Source: Pseudomonas chlororaphis subsp. aurantiaca (GTDB lineage: Bacteria; Pseudomonadota; Gammaproteobacteria; Pseudomonadales; Pseudomonadaceae). From it: 64,000 bases of DNA. The position numbers and the translations under genes were made by a program. The stretch is from assembly GCF_013466605.1 (NCBI RefSeq), contig NZ_CP059162.1:1798001-1862000 (forward strand), in the 5' to 3' direction. Below the pieces are notes generated by a model. That model did not search any database. It was not told where the DNA came from and was given only the letters and a program-made list of their open reading frames with translations. Shown piece after piece: positions 8,946 through 18,507 of the stretch (position 1 is its first letter; every line of letters begins with the position of its first letter).

Positions 8946-9478
8946 GACGCTGGATAATGTTGTTGCCGCTGGCGCTGTTCCTGCTGGTGGCGGTGTTCCT
9001 TTACCGCGGGTTGTACCTGGACCCGGCCGAGTTGCCGTCGGCGATGATCGACAAGCCGTTCCCGGAGTTCTCCCTGCCGTCGGTGCAGGGCGACAAGACC
9101 CTGACTCGCGCCGACCTGCTGGGCAAGCCGGCGCTGGTCAACGTCTGGGGCACCTGGTGCATTTCCTGCCGGGTCGAGCACCCGGTGCTGAACAAGCTGG
9201 CGCAGCAGGGCGTGAACATCTATGGCGTCAACTACAAGGACGTCAACGCCGATGCCCTGAAATGGCTGGCCGAGTTCCACAACCCTTACCAGCTGGATAT
9301 CCGCGACGAGGAGGGCACCCTGGGCCTGAACCTCGGGGTGTATGGCGCACCGGAAACCTTTTTCATCGACGCCAAGGGCATCATTCGCGACAAATACGTC
9401 GGGGTGATCGACGAAGCGGTGTGGCGCGAGAAACTGGCCGCCAAGTACCGGGCCCTGGCCGATGAGGCCAAGCCATGA
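8942..9478 (+). CDS. ccmG: thiol:disulfide interchange protein CcmG/DsbE
   Basis: 178-residue membrane-tethered thioredoxin-fold protein. One N-terminal helix (residues 4-22) anchors it, and the active site is TWCISC with Cys73 and Cys76. It reduces apocytochrome c or CcmH disulfides before heme attachment. It overlaps ccmF and ccmH by four bases each. Confidence 0.96.
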   Translation: MRRWIMLLPLALFLLVAVFLYRGLYLDPAELPSAMIDKPFPEFSLPSVQGDKTLTRADLLGKPALVNVWGTWCISCRVEHPVLNKLAQQGVNIYGVNYKDVNADALKWLAEFHNPYQLDIRDEEGTLGLNLGVYGAPETFFIDAKGIIRDKYVGVIDEAVWREKLAAKYRALADEAKP

Positions 9479-9945
9479 AGCGCTGGCTGGCCGCGGCCGT
9501 CCTGGGCCTGAGCATCGCTGGCGTGGCTCAAGCCGCGATCGATACCTACGAGTTCGCCAACGATGCCGAGCGCGAGCGCTTTCGCGAGCTGACCAAAGAG
9601 CTGCGTTGCCCCAAGTGCCAGAACCAGGACATCGCCGACTCCAATGCGCCGATCGCCGCGGATTTGCGCAAGGAGATCTTCCGCATGCTCGGCGAAGGCA
9701 AGGACAACCAGCAGATCATCGATTTCATGGTCGACCGCTATGGCGACTTCGTGCGCTACAAGCCGGCCCTGACCGGCAAGACCGCCTTGCTCTGGTTCGG
9801 CCCCGCCGGCCTGCTGCTCGGTGGTGTGGTGATCATCGCCGTGATCGTCCGGCGTCGGCGCGTAGAGCGCAGCGACAGCCCGAGCACACTTTCCGCCGAG
9901 GAGCGTCAGCGCCTCGACCAACTGTTGGATAAAGACCGCGAATGA
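9475..9945 (+). CDS. ccmH: cytochrome c maturation protein CcmH
   Basis: 156-residue protein with a cleavable signal (cut after about AQA, residue 20), the redox motif LRCPKCQ (Cys45 and Cys48) and one C-terminal membrane helix near residues 103-124. It handles the apocytochrome CXXCH thiols. The short form without the CcmI part is normal for Pseudomonas, where ccmI is a separate gene directly downstream. Confidence 0.96.
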   Translation: MKRWLAAAVLGLSIAGVAQAAIDTYEFANDAERERFRELTKELRCPKCQNQDIADSNAPIAADLRKEIFRMLGEGKDNQQIIDFMVDRYGDFVRYKPALTGKTALLWFGPAGLLLGGVVIIAVIVRRRRVERSDSPSTLSAEERQRLDQLLDKDRE

Positions 9946-11144
9946 TTGATTTTTGGCTCGCCGCAGGCCTGCTGCTCCTGGTAGCCCTGAGTTTTCTGCT
10001 GATTCCGGTTCTACGCGGCCGTCGCGCCCAGCGTGAAGAGGATCGTACCGCGCTGAACGTGGCGCTTTATCAAGAGCGTGTGGCCGAGCTGCAAGGCCAG
10101 CAGGCCGAAGGCGTGCTCAGCGCCGAGCAGATGGACAGCGGCCGCGCCGAAGCCGCGCGCGAACTGCTGGCCGACACCGAGGGCGCCGAACCGGCCCGGG
10201 TGTCCGGCCTGGGCAAGCCGCTGCCGTTGCTGGCGGCGTTGCTGGTGCCGCTATTGGGCCTGGGCCTTTACCTGCATTTCGGTGCCAGCGACAAGGTCGA
10301 GCTGACCCGTGAATTCGCCCAGGCCCCGCAATCCATGGAAGAGATGACCCGCCGCCTCGAGCGCGCGGTCGCCGCCCAGCCGGATTCCGCCGAAGGCCTG
10401 TACTTCCTCGGTCGTACCTACATGGCCCAGGACCGCCCGGCGGACGCGGCGAAGATCTTCGAGCGCACCGTGGCCCTGGCCGGCCGCCAGCCGGAACTGC
10501 TCGGCCAGTGGGCGCAGGCGCAGTACTTTGCCGACGGCAAGAAATGGTCGGACAAGGTCCAGGCCCTGACCGACGAAGCGCTGAAGGCCGACCCGAAGGA
10601 AGTCACCAGCCTCGGCCTGCTGGGGATCGCCGCCTTCGAAGGCGAGCGTTATCAAGAGGCCATCGATTACTGGAACCGCCTGCTGGCGCAACTGCCGGCG
10701 GACGACAACTCGCGCGCCGCGCTGCAGGGCGGTATCGACCGGGCGACCGAGAAGCTGCCGGCCAGCGGCGGCAAAGTGGCCCAGGCGCCCGCGCCCAAGG
10801 CCGCCGCGCTGCTCAAGGTGCGTGTCGACCTGGCCGCCGATCTGAAAGCCAAGGTGCAGCCGGGCGACAGCGTGTTCATCTTTGCCCGCGCCACCTCCGG
10901 GCCGCCGGCGCCGCTGGCGGCCAAGCGCCTGACCGTGGCTGACCTGCCGGTGACGGTGGAGCTGGGGGATGCCGACGCGATGATGCCGCAGTTGAAACTG
11001 TCGAACTTCCCGGAAGTCCAACTGGTTGCACGCATTTCCCGCGCCGGCCAACCGACTGCCGGCGAGTGGGTCGGTCGTAGCAAGCCTTTGGCCAGCAGCA
11101 CCACCGTGCCGCAACAACTGACCATCGACAGCCCGGATAAATAA
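9942..11144 (+). CDS. ccmI: cytochrome c maturation protein CcmI (CycH), TPR protein
   Basis: 400-residue protein with two membrane helices (residues about 2-22 and 95-112) separated by a charged cytoplasmic loop, then periplasmic TPR repeats (about 125-265) and a C-terminal Ig-like domain. CcmI binds the C-terminus of apocytochromes and presents them to CcmF/CcmH. It overlaps ccmH by four bases. It is the last recognised ccm gene. Confidence 0.95.
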   Translation: MIDFWLAAGLLLLVALSFLLIPVLRGRRAQREEDRTALNVALYQERVAELQGQQAEGVLSAEQMDSGRAEAARELLADTEGAEPARVSGLGKPLPLLAALLVPLLGLGLYLHFGASDKVELTREFAQAPQSMEEMTRRLERAVAAQPDSAEGLYFLGRTYMAQDRPADAAKIFERTVALAGRQPELLGQWAQAQYFADGKKWSDKVQALTDEALKADPKEVTSLGLLGIAAFEGERYQEAIDYWNRLLAQLPADDNSRAALQGGIDRATEKLPASGGKVAQAPAPKAAALLKVRVDLAADLKAKVQPGDSVFIFARATSGPPAPLAAKRLTVADLPVTVELGDADAMMPQLKLSNFPEVQLVARISRAGQPTAGEWVGRSKPLASSTTVPQQLTIDSPDK

Positions 11145-11155
11145 GAGAAGCCGCC

Positions 11156-11560
11156 ATGACCACCATTGCCCGCATCACCCTGTTAACACTGGTCCTGGGG
11201 TTGAGCGCCTGTGCGGTCCGGGAGCCGACGCCGCCCGAGACTCTGCCGCCGATTCCGCCGGCGCAGCCCAGCACCAAGCCGACGCCGCCCAGCACCCCGA
11301 GCAAACCCGCTACGCCGATCAAGCCGGCCAAGCCTTTGCCGCGCACTTCCGCGAGCTTCGCGCCGCCACCGGGTGGCAACAGCCACTGGGATCCGCGCCT
11401 GGGCGTCTATGTGCTGGATAACCAGACCAACACCTTCTACCGCCAGCGCACCTACTACCGCTGGAACAACGGCTGGAGCCGCTCCATCAGCCCCGACGGG
11501 CCATGGGAAGAGACCGATATCCATGGTGTGCCGTCGGGGCTGGGGCGCCAGTTCCAGTAA
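11156..11560 (+). CDS. proline-rich lipoprotein of unknown function
   Basis: 134-residue protein with a lipoprotein signal ending in the lipobox LSAC (Cys19). Residues about 22-80 are dominated by Pro, Thr, Lys and Ser and look like a wall-spanning stalk. The C-terminal 60 residues hold many aromatics (RQRTYYRWNNGWSRSI, PDGPWEETD). It starts only 11 bases after ccmI with AGAAG upstream, so it is probably co-transcribed with the ccm operon. I do not recognise the family, and no role in cytochrome maturation can be claimed. Confidence 0.75.
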   Translation: MTTIARITLLTLVLGLSACAVREPTPPETLPPIPPAQPSTKPTPPSTPSKPATPIKPAKPLPRTSASFAPPPGGNSHWDPRLGVYVLDNQTNTFYRQRTYYRWNNGWSRSISPDGPWEETDIHGVPSGLGRQFQ

Positions 11561-11688
11561 ACGGCTTCCAGTAAGCGGCTTTCGGTAAGCCGCGACCACT
11601 GAGCGGAGCGCGGGCGGGTCCGGTTCAAGCAGCCGGTTGGATGGCCGATACCCCGGGGTGTTCCTGAGTATCGCCATCCGAGCGCCCG

Positions 11689-12831
11689 ATGAAGAAAAGC
11701 CTGAACAAACCCTATTTCGCGCCCATGGCCTTCTGGCTCTGTGTTGTCGTTGTCCTGCTCGCCCGGCATGGCTTCGCCGATGTCGAAGTGCCGCAGCTGA
11801 TCTACTTCTCCCTGGCACCGGTGTACCTGCTGGTGCTGTTCATCTTCCTCTACTACTTCTTCTGCTGGAGCTTCATCTCGGTCTTTCCCCTGGGCGAGGT
11901 CGGCTGGAAGCGCGTGGATTATGGCTGGCTGCTGCTGGCCTCGCTGGCGCTGATCAGCGAGACCCAGAACGTCAGGACCGAATGGTTCCAGAGCGACTAT
12001 CGACTGGCCGAATCCCGTGAAGCCGCGACCCAGAGGCGCCTCAAGGCCGAGATCGACGATCTGTTGGGGCCGGATCATTGCCGTGCCGCCGCGACTGCCC
12101 ATAGCGCCGCCGATGCCGCGCAGGTGAACGAGCTCTGTCAGCGTTTTGCCGCCCTAGAGAGAACGGCGCAGGGACAGCTGACGGCGCTCTCGGTGGGGAC
12201 GGTGGTCCAGGCGCTGGATGAGCTTCGCGCCCGGTATTCGGCGCCGCCCGTCTTGGCCTGGCTCGGTCGGCTGGATGAAACCCTGGGCGACCGGCGCAAG
12301 GCCCGGGGCGAGGTGTCCAGGCTGTACCCGCTGACCCGCGCCACCAACGCCGAGATCGTCTATCGCTACTTCGTTCCGGTATTGCTGGTAATCGCCCTGG
12401 CCCTGCGGGCCTCGAAGGTCACCGGCGAGGTGCTGCTCAAGGCCCCGCGCAAGCGCAAGGTGTGGATGATTATCAACCGGCGCATGGTGATCGACGGCCT
12501 GGGTTTTGTCCGCGGCGCCCGCAGCCGCTTCGACGAAGCGCTGCACAACTGGCGCGTGGCGAAATGGGACGTGGTGCACCTGGCCTGTCCGTTCCTGCCC
12601 GAGGTCAGCCCCCAGGACACCCGGGTCGCGGTGGCGCCGGGGTTCTATGAAAACGAGTTCCAGCTAGCGTCTGTCAGTACTTTCGAGCAGTGCGGCTTCG
12701 TCGAGTGGGCGGCCAGGCAGTCGATCGAAACCCTGTACCTGGTGGGCGAGACCGACCTGGCGCTGATCGAGCGGGTGCGCCAGTGGGGCGAGACAGCCAA
12801 GGTCGAAGTGCTGGTGCGCGAGCGGATCTGA
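11689..12831 (+). CDS. uncharacterised membrane protein
   Basis: 380-residue protein not recognised. Hydrophobic stretches at about residues 8-28, 35-60, 80-97 and 222-242 suggest four membrane segments. Residues 105-215 between them are charged and helical. The C-terminal 130 residues after the last helix are soluble and begin with a basic patch (RKRKVWMIINRRMVI). The start has only a weak ribosome site. It follows the ccm/lipoprotein unit by 128 bases containing a short imperfect repeat (CGGCTTCCAGTAAG and CGGCTTTCGGTAAG). Coding bias is normal, so the gene is real; the function is unknown. Confidence 0.7.
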   Translation: MKKSLNKPYFAPMAFWLCVVVVLLARHGFADVEVPQLIYFSLAPVYLLVLFIFLYYFFCWSFISVFPLGEVGWKRVDYGWLLLASLALISETQNVRTEWFQSDYRLAESREAATQRRLKAEIDDLLGPDHCRAAATAHSAADAAQVNELCQRFAALERTAQGQLTALSVGTVVQALDELRARYSAPPVLAWLGRLDETLGDRRKARGEVSRLYPLTRATNAEIVYRYFVPVLLVIALALRASKVTGEVLLKAPRKRKVWMIINRRMVIDGLGFVRGARSRFDEALHNWRVAKWDVVHLACPFLPEVSPQDTRVAVAPGFYENEFQLASVSTFEQCGFVEWAARQSIETLYLVGETDLALIERVRQWGETAKVEVLVRERI

Positions 12832-12849
12832 ATCCGCGCGCACCCCGGC

Positions 12850-13755
12850 TCAGCCTTGGGCAGCGTCTGGCCCGGGGTTGGCCAGCAACTGCTGGACAAA
12901 CTCGACGAAGGCCCGGGCCTTGGCGCTGGTCAGCCGCCCGCTGGGAAACACCGCCCATAGCTCCTGTCGGGGCAGCGTCCAGTCCGGCATCGCCTCGCGC
13001 ACCGCGCCGCTGGCCAGCTCGGGAGCGAACATCCATTGCGAGGCCAGGGTCAGCCCCTGGTGGGCCAGCACCGCCTCGCGCAACCCCTCCGCGGCACTCA
13101 CGCGAATTCGCCCGCGGACCGTCACCGACTGCTGTTCGTCACCCCGTTCGAAGCGCCAGTGGGCACCGCCGCCGAGGCTGTAGATGATCGCCTGGTGCTT
13201 GCCCAGATCGGCGGGGCAGGCGGGTTCGCCGTGGCGGGCGAAGTAGTCGGGGGTGGCCAGCACCACGCGCCGGCATTCGCCGATCCGCCGCGCGGTCAGT
13301 CCGGAGTCGCCCAAGGGCCCCATGCGCAGGGCGACGTCGATACCGGCTTCCACCAGATTGATGTTGCGGTCATCCAGCACCACGTCGATGTCGAGGTCGG
13401 GATGGCGCTCGAGAAAGGTCCCCAGGTGCGGCACGACATGCAGGCGGGCGAAGGTCACCGCGGCGCAGATCCGCAGGGTACCGCTGAGCCCCGTACCGGC
13501 CCCGCGCGCCGCGAGATCGGCTTCGTCGGCCTCTTCGAGGGCCCGCTTGGCCCGCTCGAAAAACGCCATGCCGGCCTCGGTGGGCGTCAGGCCGCGGGTC
13601 GAGCGCAACAACAGCCGTACCGCAAGCCGCGCCTCCAGCTGGGCGATGGTTTTCGACACGGCCGGCTGGCCGATATCCAGAAGCCGGGCGGCGGCGGAAA
13701 AAGACCCGCTTTCCACCACATGAACGAAGGTTTGCATGGCTGCCAGCCGGTCCAT
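12850..13755 (-). CDS. LysR-family transcriptional regulator
   Basis: 301 residues, normal LysR length. The winged helix-turn-helix occupies residues 1-60 (FSAAARLLDIGQPAVSKTIA is the recognition region), followed by a LysR substrate-binding domain from about residue 90. An AAGGAG ribosome site lies 7 bases before the ATG. It lies 71 bases downstream of an MFS exporter gene on the same strand and may be co-transcribed with it. The effector is not predictable from sequence. Confidence 0.93.
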   Translation of the reverse strand: MDRLAAMQTFVHVVESGSFSAAARLLDIGQPAVSKTIAQLEARLAVRLLLRSTRGLTPTEAGMAFFERAKRALEEADEADLAARGAGTGLSGTLRICAAVTFARLHVVPHLGTFLERHPDLDIDVVLDDRNINLVEAGIDVALRMGPLGDSGLTARRIGECRRVVLATPDYFARHGEPACPADLGKHQAIIYSLGGGAHWRFERGDEQQSVTVRGRIRVSAAEGLREAVLAHQGLTLASQWMFAPELASGAVREAMPDWTLPRQELWAVFPSGRLTSAKARAFVEFVQQLLANPGPDAAQG

Positions 13756-13826
13756 CGAGACTCCTTGTGTTTGAACGATCGGGAATGACCCCTCGGTGTT
13801 GCGCCCTGAGGAGGGCCAGGATCCAC

Positions 13827-15035
13827 TCAGGCGGTGACGGGCAGGGCCTTCTGCGAGGTGCTCAGGAAACGCAGCAGGGCCAGCAGCGGCAAGGCACTGC
13901 CGACACCGACTATGCCCAGCCAGCCGGCGTGTTCGTACACGGCGCTTGCAATCGACGAGCCGACGGCGCCGCCGATGAAGATGCTGGTCATGTACAGCGC
14001 GTTGAGGCGGCCGCGGCTATGGGCATCCAGCGCGTAGATCGCGCGCTGGCCAAGGACCATGTTCATCTGCACGCAGAAATCCAGGACCACGCCGGTCACC
14101 GCCAGGCCGATGACGCTGTAGGCCGGGTGGATAAAAGCCGGTAGAAAACTCAGGGCGGCGAACAGCATGGCCAGCAACGAGGCGACGCGGGTATGGCCGG
14201 CATCCGCCAGGCGTCCGCTGATGGGCGCGGCGATGGCGCCGATGGCCCCGACCAGGGCGAACAGGGCGATCTGGCTTTGCGACAGGCCATGGTTGCGCGC
14301 CAGTTCCAGCGGCGCCGCGGTCCAGAACAGGCTGAAGGTGGCGAACATACAGGCCTGGTAAAACGCTCGCTGGCGCAGCACCGGTTGCTGGCGCAGCAGA
14401 GTGCCCAGCGAACCCAGCAACTGGCCGTAGGTGGCGCTGTGGGCGGGCTGGCGCTTGGGCACGGTCAGCAGCAGGACCACACTGATGGCGGCCATCAGCA
14501 CCGCGGCGGCGATAAACATGGCGCGCCAGCCGAACAGGTCGGCCACCACGCTGGACACCGGGCGCGCCAGCAGGATGCCCAGCAGCAGGCCGCCCATGAT
14601 GCCGCCGACCACCCGGCCACGGGATTCCTCCGGCGTCAGGTGCGCGGCCAGGGGAATCAGGATCTGCACCGACACCGAGCTGAAGCCGATCAGCAGCGAG
14701 ACCAGCAGAAAGGCGTTGGGCTGCTCGGTGAACGCGGCGCCCAGCAGACTGGCGATGGCCACCAGGCTGGTGAGGATCATCAGCCGGCGGTTTTCCAGCA
14801 GGTCGCCCAGGGGCACCAGGAAGAACAGGCCCAGGGCGTAGCCGATCTGGGTCAGGGACACGATCAGGCTGGCCATGGTGCTGCTCAGGCCGATGTCTGG
14901 GGCGATCAGCTCGATGATCGGCTGGGCGTAGTAGATATTGGCGACTATGGCGCCGCAGCAGAAGGCGAACAGCAGCACCATGCCGCGGGTCATGGTCGTG
15001 GTGGCGGCAGGCAGCCGCTGGGTCGTGGCAGTCAT
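13827..15035 (-). CDS. MFS transporter
   Basis: 402-residue major facilitator with 12 hydrophobic segments. It resembles the small-molecule/drug efflux branch; the loop LGDLLENRRLMI between helices 2 and 3 is the usual MFS signature region. The ATG at 15035 has GAGAA upstream; 28 extra in-frame codons further upstream lack family character. A LysR gene follows. The substrate is unknown. Confidence 0.9.
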   Translation of the reverse strand: MTATTQRLPAATTTMTRGMVLLFAFCCGAIVANIYYAQPIIELIAPDIGLSSTMASLIVSLTQIGYALGLFFLVPLGDLLENRRLMILTSLVAIASLLGAAFTEQPNAFLLVSLLIGFSSVSVQILIPLAAHLTPEESRGRVVGGIMGGLLLGILLARPVSSVVADLFGWRAMFIAAAVLMAAISVVLLLTVPKRQPAHSATYGQLLGSLGTLLRQQPVLRQRAFYQACMFATFSLFWTAAPLELARNHGLSQSQIALFALVGAIGAIAAPISGRLADAGHTRVASLLAMLFAALSFLPAFIHPAYSVIGLAVTGVVLDFCVQMNMVLGQRAIYALDAHSRGRLNALYMTSIFIGGAVGSSIASAVYEHAGWLGIVGVGSALPLLALLRFLSTSQKALPVTA

Positions 15036-15297
15036 GGCGATTCTCGTTGCAGCGAAAGGGATGCGGGCGAGGCTAAGGGGCTGGCCCGTGACGCGGTAGA
15101 AGCTGACGAGCGATAGCATTCATGCCATGCAGGAATAAATGCCTGGCGAGACCGGCGCAGAGCGGCAGACGACCGGCCTCGCGTTGCGATGATACATTTA
15201 CTTACATTCAGTTCCATAGCTCGCTGGTTGTTCCACCGACGCTGGAGTGCTTTCGTTTCGACGTCTGTGCCACCTTTCATCACAGGAAGCCCGTCCC

Positions 15298-15927
15298 ATG
15301 AATCTGTGTCTTCGCCGCCTGCTCGGCGGCGCTCAAGCGATCACCCTCGGTGCACTGCTGCTGGCCGGCCCGGCCCAGGCCCAGGACGCGCCGGGCATGC
15401 GCATCGGCGTGCGCGGGGAAATCACCAGCATCGCTGGCGACGCGGTGCGGGTCCATGTCAACAGCGGCGAGAACGTCACCATCAACCTCACGCCGCAGAC
15501 CCAGGTCCGCGCCGTGACCCTGGCCAATATCGAGGACATCAAGCCCGGCAGCTACATAGGCTCGGCCGCCGTGCCGCAGGCCGATGGCAGCCTCAAGGCG
15601 TTGGAGGTCCATGTGTTTCCACCGCAGATGGCCGGTACCGGCGAAGGCCATCGGCCCTTCGACCTGGTCGAGGGCAGCAGCATGACCAATGGCCACGTCG
15701 GCGACCTGGTGGTGAGCAACGGCCGGACCCTGACCGTCAACTACAAGGGCGGCCAGCAGACGATCCTGGTGCCGGACGACGTGCCCATCGTCAACCTGGT
15801 GCCGGGCGACCGCAGCCTGCTCAAGGCCGGGGTCAAGGTGGTGATGTTCGTGTCCCAGAGCGCGGACGGCACACTCACCGCGCAGTCGATCTCCGCCGGC
15901 AAGGATGGGGTGACGCCGCCGATGTAG
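15298..15927 (+). CDS. DUF5666-like periplasmic protein
   Basis: 209 residues with a clear Sec signal peptide (cleavage after AQA, about residue 29). The mature part is beta-rich with two related halves (RGEITSIAGDAVRVHV and LVVSNGRTLTVNYKG), as in DUF5666 OB-like repeats. The ATG at 15298 has AGGAAG 8 bases upstream. It is divergent from the MFS gene across about 260 bases. Its role is unknown; binding of a small ligand or metal in the periplasm is a guess from the fold type. Confidence 0.72.
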   Translation: MNLCLRRLLGGAQAITLGALLLAGPAQAQDAPGMRIGVRGEITSIAGDAVRVHVNSGENVTINLTPQTQVRAVTLANIEDIKPGSYIGSAAVPQADGSLKALEVHVFPPQMAGTGEGHRPFDLVEGSSMTNGHVGDLVVSNGRTLTVNYKGGQQTILVPDDVPIVNLVPGDRSLLKAGVKVVMFVSQSADGTLTAQSISAGKDGVTPPM

Positions 15928-16030
15928 CTGGCAGGCTGTTGTTGCCAGGTGTTTCAACGGCCTGGTTTCGGATGGCCTTGGGATGGGGCTTGGCTTAGGG
16001 TTTGCGGTCGTCTATCGCAGCGGAGTTCCC

Positions 16031-16480
16031 ATGCATAAATCAGTCTTCAATCCGCCCAGTGTCTTCAATTCCATGCAGTACGGTTTCAGCCAGGCTGTGG
16101 AGGTGCGCGGTGGGCGGCGCCTGCTGCTGTCCGGCCAGGTGGGTGTCGATGAGCGCGAGGTCTGCGTCGGCCCGGGGCTGTGCGAGCAGACCGAGCAGAG
16201 CGTCGACAATATCGCCCGGGTCCTGGCGGCGGCGGGCGGCGACCTGAGCCACGTGGTCATGCTGCGGATCTACATCGCCGAAGCGGCCCGCGACCGGCAG
16301 GAGCAGATCAGCCAGGTCCTGTTGCAGCGTTTCCCGCAGCAGCCGCCGGCGTCCTCGTGGATCGTCGTCAGCGGCCTGTCCCTGCCCGAGTGGCTGATCG
16401 AGATCGAGGCCGAGGCGATGTTGCCTGAGCTGCACGAGGTTCGGGGCGCCGCCCTGGTCGATGTGGCCGCCGGGCTTTAG
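16031..16480 (+). CDS. RidA/YjgF/Rid-family protein
   Basis: 149 residues with RidA-type segments LLLSGQVGVD, QTEQSVDNIARVLAAAGGD, VVMLRIYIAE and IEIEAEAM. RidA proteins hydrolyse reactive enamine/imine intermediates from PLP enzymes, but several Rid subfamilies lack this activity. The usual active-site Arg of RidA near the C-terminus (in a CRVAVxA-like segment) is not evident, so this is probably a different Rid subgroup. The ATG at 16031 has GCGGAG upstream and is preferred over a start 16 codons earlier. Confidence 0.85.
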   Translation: MHKSVFNPPSVFNSMQYGFSQAVEVRGGRRLLLSGQVGVDEREVCVGPGLCEQTEQSVDNIARVLAAAGGDLSHVVMLRIYIAEAARDRQEQISQVLLQRFPQQPPASSWIVVSGLSLPEWLIEIEAEAMLPELHEVRGAALVDVAAGL

Positions 16481-16492
16481 GCGCCGGCAATA

Positions 16493-16519
16493 AAAAAGCG
16501 ACCCGAGGGTCGCTTCTTT
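16493..16519. terminator. bidirectional Rho-independent terminator
   Basis: AAGCGACCC and GGGTCGCTT form a 9-bp stem over a tight loop, with A-rich sequence before it and CTTTC after. It lies between the convergent RidA-like and sbp genes and can serve both. Confidence 0.75.
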
Positions 16520-16533
16520 CATGGGCCGGCTGG

Positions 16534-17532
16534 TTATTTCCCGCCGTAGATCTGGTCAAAGACCCCGCCATCGTTGAAGTGGGTCTTCTGCACGGTGCGC
16601 CAGTCGCCGAAGGTTTTTTCCACCGACAGGAAGTCGACTTTCGGGAAGCGGTCGGTGTATTTGGCCAGGACTTTCGGGTCCCGTGGGCGCAGGTAGTTGT
16701 TGGCGGCGATTTCCTGGCCTTCCGGCGACCACAGGTACTTCAGGTATTCCTCGGCCGCGGCGCGCGAGCCTTTCTTGTCGACCACCTTGTCCACCACCGA
16801 CACCGGCGGCTCGGCTTCGGCGGAGACGCTTGGGTAGATGACTTCGAACTGATCGCGGCCGAATTCGCGGGCGATCATTTCCGCTTCGTTCTCGAAGGTC
16901 ACCAGCACGTCGCCGATCTGGTTGGTCATGAAGGTGGTGGTGGCGGCACGGCCGCCGGTGTCGAGCACCGGCGCCTGCTTGAACAGCTTGCCGACGAAGT
17001 CCTTGGCCTTGTTCTCGTCGCCGCCGTTCTTCAGCACATAACCCCAGGCCGACAGGTAGGTGTAGCGGCCGTTACCCGAGGTCTTCGGGTTCGGCACTAT
17101 CACTTGCACGCCATCCTTGAGCAGGTCCGGCCAGTCTTTCAGGGCCTTGGGGTTGCCCTTGCGCACGATGAACACGGTGGCCGAGGTGAAGGGCGCGCTG
17201 TTGTTCGGCAGGCGGGTCACCCAGTTGTCCGGCACCAGCTTGCCGTTATCCGCCAGGGCGTTGATGTCGGTGGCCATGTTCATGGTGATGACGTCGGCCG
17301 GCAGGCCGTCGATCACCGAGCGCGCCTGTTTGCTGGAACCGCCGAAGGACATCTGCAGGGTGATGTTCTCGTTGTGCTCGGTCTGCCAGTGCTTCTGGAA
17401 GGCCGTGTTGTAATCCTTGTAGAAGTCTCGCATCACGTCGTAGGAAACGTTGAGCAGGGTCGGGGCCGCCTGGGCGACGCTGCCCAGTGCCAGGCCGGCG
17501 GCCAGGAGAGAGGCGCTAACGAGTTTTTTCAC
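16534..17532 (-). CDS. sbp: sulfate ABC transporter substrate-binding protein
   Basis: 332-residue periplasmic binding protein. The signal peptide ends after VAQA (residue 22). The family pattern TLLNVSYDVMRDFYKDYN, the ligand loop FGGSSKQARSVIDG and PKTSGNGRYTYLSAWGY identify the sulfate/thiosulfate-binding Sbp group. It starts at a GTG with AAAGGA upstream. No permease or ATPase genes adjoin, so it must work with a CysTWA complex encoded elsewhere. The AT-rich 100 bases upstream are the likely promoter region. Confidence 0.94.
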   Translation of the reverse strand: MKKLVSASLLAAGLALGSVAQAAPTLLNVSYDVMRDFYKDYNTAFQKHWQTEHNENITLQMSFGGSSKQARSVIDGLPADVITMNMATDINALADNGKLVPDNWVTRLPNNSAPFTSATVFIVRKGNPKALKDWPDLLKDGVQVIVPNPKTSGNGRYTYLSAWGYVLKNGGDENKAKDFVGKLFKQAPVLDTGGRAATTTFMTNQIGDVLVTFENEAEMIAREFGRDQFEVIYPSVSAEAEPPVSVVDKVVDKKGSRAAAEEYLKYLWSPEGQEIAANNYLRPRDPKVLAKYTDRFPKVDFLSVEKTFGDWRTVQKTHFNDGGVFDQIYGGK

Positions 17533-17640
17533 TGCACATTCCTTTTTGTTGAGAGTGAAGTATTCGAGAGTGAAGGCAATTTGCCGCGACTATAGCCGGG
17601 GCGGTATATCTCTTTAAAGATTAAAAAGTGCTTTGCTTAT

Positions 17641-18486
17641 TCAGTTTTCCTGAACCCCTTTCGGGAACAACGCATTGCCACACCGCGAGCAGAACGCGGC
17701 GCCGTGCTCATGGTCGTTCTTCCTGCACACCGGGCAGTCGTGCTTGAGCTGTTCGCCGCGCAGGGCATTGGCCAGTTCCGCGGTGAAGATCCCGGTGGGC
17801 ACGGCGATGATTGAGTAACCGGTGATCATCACCAGGGACGAAATCACCTGGCCCAGCGGCGTCTTCGGCACGATGTCGCCAAAGCCCACGGTGGTCAGGG
17901 TGACAATGGCCCAGTAGATGCCCTTGGGGATGCTGGTGAATCCGTGCTCGGGCCCCTCGACCACATACATCAGGGTGCCGAACACCGTGACCAGGGTCGA
18001 CACGCTGAGCAGGAACACGATGATTTTCTGCTTGCTGCCGCGCAACGCCGACATCAGGTAGTTGGCCTGCTTGAGATACGGGCTGAGCTTGAGCACGCGG
18101 AAGATGCGCAGCATGCGGATCACCCGGATGATCAGCAGGTACTGGGCGTCGCTGTAATACAGGGCGAGGATCCCCGGCACGATGGCCAGCAGGTCCACCA
18201 GCCCGTAGAAACTGAAGGCATAGCGCAACGGCTTGGGCGAGCAGTACAGGCGCAGGCCGTATTCGATGGCGAAGATCAGGGTAAAACCCCATTCGATATA
18301 GGCCAGCACATTGGCGTAGTTCTGATGCACCTCGTCGATGCTGTCGAGGATCACGATCACCAGGCTGGCGAGGATGATCAGCAACAGGGTGCTGTCGAAG
18401 CGTCGACCGGCCACGGTGTCGGTCTGGAAAATCATGACGTAGAGACGCTCACGCCAGTGCTTGTCGATGGCCGTGCTGTTGTCCAT
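17641..18486 (-). CDS. voltage-gated-type potassium channel with C-terminal zinc ribbon
   Basis: 281 residues with six membrane segments. The S4-like helix carries regularly spaced arginines (IIRVIRMLRIFRVLK), and the pore has the K+ filter TTVGFGD. After S6 the protein ends in a short tail with two Cys pairs, CPVC and CSRC, about 14 residues apart, typical of a zinc ribbon. It is an inner-membrane ion channel; K+ selectivity follows from the filter. Neighbouring genes give no clue to physiology. The zinc ribbon is unusual compared with standard Kv-like channels and may be a regulatory or assembly element. Confidence 0.92.
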   Translation of the reverse strand: MDNSTAIDKHWRERLYVMIFQTDTVAGRRFDSTLLLIILASLVIVILDSIDEVHQNYANVLAYIEWGFTLIFAIEYGLRLYCSPKPLRYAFSFYGLVDLLAIVPGILALYYSDAQYLLIIRVIRMLRIFRVLKLSPYLKQANYLMSALRGSKQKIIVFLLSVSTLVTVFGTLMYVVEGPEHGFTSIPKGIYWAIVTLTTVGFGDIVPKTPLGQVISSLVMITGYSIIAVPTGIFTAELANALRGEQLKHDCPVCRKNDHEHGAAFCSRCGNALFPKGVQEN

Positions 18487-18507
18487 GTTGTTCGCCTGAA
18501 TCGAAGG

